DNA from: Tolypothrix campylonemoides VB511288
GTDB lineage: Bacteria > Cyanobacteriota > Cyanobacteriia > Cyanobacteriales > Nostocaceae
Length of the DNA: 64,000 nt
Assembly (NCBI GenBank): GCA_000828075.3
Contig: JXCB02000039.1
Location: 452,890-516,889, forward strand
Direction: 5' to 3'
This document shows, piece by piece, positions 61,411 to 64,000 of this stretch. Below the pieces are notes generated by a model. It searched no databases, was not told the DNA's origin, and worked only from the letters and a program-made list of their open reading frames with translations. The number at the start of each line of letters is the position of its first letter. Positions within the stretch are counted from its first letter, which is position 1. The position numbers and the translations under genes were made by a program.

Positions 61411-62043
61411 TTATGAAACTGGAGAGGAAGCTAGATTCTGAGGCGAGTTGATGTTAATTGTGATTGCTGTCCCCTTAAGTTTTTCGCCTGTAACAGAGTG
61501 GTAGATGACAACAGCGCTGTTTGGTTGGTCGAAGAGGTAACCACGATTAGAAGGTTGTACCTTTGCTTGCTTCACTAAGGAAAAAAAGGATTCCAGATAT
61601 CTGCGTATACTTTCACGGTTCCCTTGATTTGTCTTTGTATGCTTCTCTATAAGCTTCATGAATAAGTCCAGGCTGCGGTTATCCTGCCCTTCAACGAGAA
61701 TACCGCCTTCCAGGAAAGAACTGGCTACAAGCTTTCCATTGATTTGTTGGACTTTTAATAGGGTGTAATAACGTCCCTGCTTCCTAGAATCACTTGCATA
61801 ACAAACCCAAGCACCATCTGGGTTTTGTGTAAAACCTTGCTGCCCTAAGTAGGAAAGCGGTTCTCCACTTTTCTGGCTGACTAGCGGAGGCAACGAATTT
61901 TCCACGGCATCCGAAGAGCAAAGCTTCTGCGTCGTTTTTTGTTGGGGAGTCGTTGGAGTCTGCGCTATTACAAAGTAGGGCATAACAGCAACAGCAGATA
62001 GAGAGATAGTAAATGTACTTAGTAAACGAGTAAATATATTCAT
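61411..62043 (-). CDS. Secreted hypothetical protein
   Basis: 210 residues with signal peptide (LLSTFTISLSAVAVMPYFVIAQ). The rest has conserved-looking blocks LCSSDAVENSLPPLVS, GQQGFTQNPDGAWVCYASDSRKQGRYYTLL and SVTGEKLKGTAITININS, but no named family. Probably one transcript with the large PEP-CTERM protein 35 bp downstream. Confidence 0.72.
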   Translation of the reverse strand: MNIFTRLLSTFTISLSAVAVMPYFVIAQTPTTPQQKTTQKLCSSDAVENSLPPLVSQKSGEPLSYLGQQGFTQNPDGAWVCYASDSRKQGRYYTLLKVQQINGKLVASSFLEGGILVEGQDNRSLDLFMKLIEKHTKTNQGNRESIRRYLESFFSLVKQAKVQPSNRGYLFDQPNSAVVIYHSVTGEKLKGTAITININSPQNLASSPVS

Positions 62044-62733
62044 GTTTTTCTTTATAAGAAGTTATTGGTCTTTAAAAGTTATTGAGCAATTCCTTCTGTA
62101 GAAGGATGTTGCTATGTATTTCTTTGTCTCTAGATCCAATTATCTATATATTGTTTCCGTATTTAGTTAAAATTCCCTAAAAATATTTAAAAAGAATGTG
62201 TGAATAATTCGTGTTGTGGCTAAGTAAAAATAAGGAACTACCATCCTGCTAAGATTTTCCCTCTGCTCTCTTGTTTACCTTAAAGCTATTAACAACAAGG
62301 CTTTTAAATTTTATCCTTATAAATAATTTGATGAAATTTATTGATAACCATAAGCGTTTTTACTGGTGTAACCTCAATTAACTTCCTATCACCTGAAATG
62401 TGATTTATGAAGCCAACTTTAAATTCTCGTAAAGTGTCATACCACTTCTTGTTGTTGAAACTGCACTGTGTATGTATACAACTCATTTTTCGCTATGAGC
62501 TTGCGTACAATATCCGTATATGAAAACTGTTGAAAAATTGTACGGCTTGAAAACTTAGTTTATATGTCAGCCCTGATTTATGAAATAAAAAAAAATTTTG
62601 GTTGATTCATGACAGTTTTGGGTGCAATAATCATTATTTTGCTTTTCTGACTAATTTTTTGGACAGTATTTTTTGGACAGTATACTATTAGCTTTGTTGC
62701 TGTTTTAGCACCCACATAAAAACATACCAAGCA

Positions 62734-62747
62734 GTGACCTAAGTCAC
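62734..62747. promoter_or_regulatory. CRP/FNR-like palindrome 1
   Basis: AGTGACCTAAGTCACA: GTGA-N6-TCAC arms as in CRP-family sites (consensus TGTGA-N6-TCACA). Followed by ACATGAAT, like site 2. No gene starts within 600 bp on either side, so the target is unclear. Confidence 0.5.
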
Positions 62748-62819
62748 AACATGAATCTTAAGCTCTAGATTATGGTTATGAGCAGGATTACATATACCAA
62801 CAATCAGGTTTACTAAGCA

Positions 62820-62833
62820 GTGACCTGAGTCAC
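62820..62833. promoter_or_regulatory. CRP/FNR-like palindrome 2
   Basis: AGTGACCTGAGTCACA, within a direct repeat of about 27 bp (AAGCAGTGACCT, AGTCACAACATGAAT) shared with site 1, 86 bp from it. Confidence 0.5.
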
Positions 62834-62895
62834 AACATGAATGTAAAGAGCTACATCGTTAGAGGATGATCACCATCAATGAAATTTCCTCGGCA

Positions 62896-62909
62896 GTGAT
62901 TTTCATCAC
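62896..62909. promoter_or_regulatory. CRP/FNR-like palindrome 3
   Basis: AGTGATTTTCATCACA, a more divergent copy with the same arms, 76 bp after site 2 and followed by ATATTCATG. Confidence 0.42.
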
Positions 62910-63087
62910 AATATTCATGTGAATCTCTGCATACTCAGGATATTTTTAACGTGAGTTCGATGTATCCTGATTTGACCCCGCTTCCATTCCTCTCCCTACC
63001 TCTCCCCAACCCTCCCCCAAGAGGTTTGGGAAAAGGAGCAGCTTTTTTTTACGGGGAGAGGCTTAAAACTCTGATTTTTACGTTGCT

Positions 63088-63114
63088 CCTCCCTCTCCTT
63101 GTAGGAGAGGGAGG
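63088..63114. repeat. Perfect 12-bp stem hairpin
   Basis: CCTCCCTCTCCT-TGT-AGGAGAGGGAGG in a repeat-like block. It could end the bioF-like transcript coming from the right, but no T tract follows on that strand. Confidence 0.8.
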
Positions 63115-63193
63115 CTTGCGATATTTTTGAACGCAAGTGGTGCCGTCAGGGCGAGCCTCCCCAGTTCTACAACTTCGGTGGGAACACAAGCAA

Positions 63194-64000
63194 TCATGCG
63201 AAAACTTGCGCAAGTATCTCTACTAGTTTGTGGATATGGGCTGATTCATGAGTCGCCATTAAAGAAATCCGTATTCGACTCGTAGGAACAGTAGGCGGAC
63301 GAATAGCCGGGGCAAAAATGCCAGCAGCTTTCAGTTGCTTTCCAGCTTTGAGCGCATCTGCTGCGCTTGGTAGTTGAAAGCAGAGGATGGGTGACTCAGA
63401 GGGTAGTAATATCAGCGATAGTGGCTGCTGCTGCATGATCTGTTTGAGGTAAGCTACATTTTGCCACAATTGGGCGCGGCGTTGCGGTTCTTGCTGTACT
63501 ATTTTTATTGCTGTGAGTGCCGCTGCTGTATCCGCAGGAGAAAGCGCGGTGGTGTAAATCCAGCTAGGTGCGCGATTGCGCAAAAAATCTATTAAGGTTG
63601 CACTTCCCGCCACATATCCGCCTAGACTAGCCAAAGCTTTACTCAACGTGCCAATTTGAATGAATTGCCTTCCCGTACATCCGAAATGTTCTACGCATCC
63701 AGCGCCAGTTTCTCCCAGTACCCCTGTGGCATGAGCTTCATCAACAAGCAGCATACAGCTAAATTCTTCTGCTAGATCCAGTAGTGCAGGTAAAGGACAC
63801 AAATCACCATCCATGCTGAAGACGGTATCAGTAATTATTAAACAACGTCGGTAGTTTTGCCGGTGTTGACTCAGTTGGGTTCTTAATGCTTCAACATCAC
63901 AGTGAGGATATTCAATAATCGTTGCTCCACTTAAGATTGCCCCGTTTTTGAGGCTAGAGTGATTGTACTGGTCAGATAAAATGAAATCGCGCTTGCCTAC
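63194..64000 (-). CDS. bioF: 8-amino-7-oxononanoate synthase-like PLP enzyme, 5' end off window
   Basis: Condenses pimeloyl-CoA/ACP with alanine in biotin synthesis, or a related alpha-oxoamine synthase reaction. The last 269 codons are seen, to the window edge: [15 protein letters not shown] (substrate/PLP region), [29 protein letters not shown] with the PLP-binding Asp and His, [14 protein letters not shown] with the Schiff-base Lys, and RISLMATH at the C-terminus. The frame is open to the window end. The first part of the gene lies outside. No other biotin gene is in the window. Confidence 0.87.
   Translation of the reverse strand, partial: VGKRDFILSDQYNHSSLKNGAILSGATIIEYPHCDVEALRTQLSQHRQNYRRCLIITDTVFSMDGDLCPLPALLDLAEEFSCMLLVDEAHATGVLGETGAGCVEHFGCTGRQFIQIGTLSKALASLGGYVAGSATLIDFLRNRAPSWIYTTALSPADTAAALTAIKIVQQEPQRRAQLWQNVAYLKQIMQQQPLSLILLPSESPILCFQLPSAADALKAGKQLKAAGIFAPAIRPPTVPTSRIRISLMATHESAHIHKLVEILAQVFA

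Larger units (their letters stand above)
62044..63193. other. Long intergenic region with CRP-like sites
   Basis: 1,150 bp without a convincing gene. The left part is AT-rich; a 60-codon minus-strand frame at 62304-62486 is unrecognised. Three palindromes of the GTGA-N6-TCAC type lie at 62734-62909 in about 80-bp spacing. The right part (62950-63180) is repeat-like, with a 12-bp hairpin at 63088-63114. Confidence 0.65.

Noticed and set aside
62304-62486. 60-codon minus-strand frame
   Set aside because: Isolated, AT-rich, without recognised homology or ribosome site; could be real but not supported.
1-64000. tRNA or rRNA genes
   Set aside because: Scanned intergenic regions by eye for tRNA T-loop words and rRNA sequence; none found, though a covariance-model scan would be decisive.

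Overview
The window comes from a filamentous cyanobacterium, most likely of the heterocyst-forming (Nostocales-type) group. HIP1-type GCGATCGC octamers occur throughout. Short tandemly repeated heptamers, octamers and 9-mers sit at gene ends. The gene content is cyanobacterial: helical carotenoid proteins, PEP-CTERM proteins, DUF6335 and DUF2267 stress proteins, AIM24 and GerMN proteins. I found no rRNA, tRNA, phage or CRISPR array. Both edges are arbitrary, and a bioF-like gene runs off the right end.

Layout. 1-6.8 kb: a gene-poor edge, an HPP-family membrane protein, an Xaa-Pro aminopeptidase, a translationally coupled pair (cysteine-less AhpD-like protein plus GAF/class III adenylyl cyclase) and an M28 peptidase. 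6.9-9.6 kb: a three-gene envelope cluster that looks metal- or redox-related, around a TauE/SafE protein fused to a ferric-reductase-like membrane domain. 9.7-19.3 kb: galE, an ABC exporter, a polyprenyl-phosphate sugar transferase, surE, an acyltransferase remnant and a GH31 glucosidase. 19.6-27.3 kb: a DUF421 remnant, a PEP-CTERM protein, a complete IS200/IS605-type element (tnpA/tnpB), a di-heme cytochrome c protein and two helical carotenoid proteins. 27.7-38.9 kb: a stress-type island (frameshifted SDR, DUF6335, DUF2267, DJ-1/PfpI fused to a helical domain, SRPBCC, two near-duplicate zinc alcohol dehydrogenases flanking a repetitive secreted protein, a Tat-type Gfo/Idh oxidoreductase, a cupin and a Mn-catalase). 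39.0-41.6 kb: ureE-ureF-ureG and an AIM24 protein. 42.0-45.1 kb: a probable natural-product remnant (polytopic membrane protein, FAD epoxidase-like monooxygenase, truncated formyltransferase domain). 46.7-51.7 kb: acetamidase/formamidase, half-size TauE, a BMP-type binding protein broken by one stop codon, and a NodB-type deacetylase. 52-59.8 kb: a GerMN lipoprotein, two sensor kinases with non-canonical catalytic motifs, a SAM hydrolase-like protein, a PD-(D/E)XK-like protein and two stress proteins. 60-64 kb: a two-gene secreted/PEP-CTERM unit, a 1.1 kb intergenic region with three CRP-like palindromes, and bioF.

The strongest non-gene signal is repeat activity. A short non-autonomous element with GGGAGCAT...ATGCTCCC-like ends is present three times. 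Two copies are bounded by clear 9-bp target duplications and one by 8-9 bp. One copy has rewritten the C-terminus of the adenylyl cyclase, one is nested in another palindromic repeat, and one sits in the loop of a hairpin. A second family (GCCAGTCGCCTCAACGGGG type) lies between genes and also inside a kinase reading frame. A 26-bp insertion at a HIP1 site has frameshifted an SDR gene.
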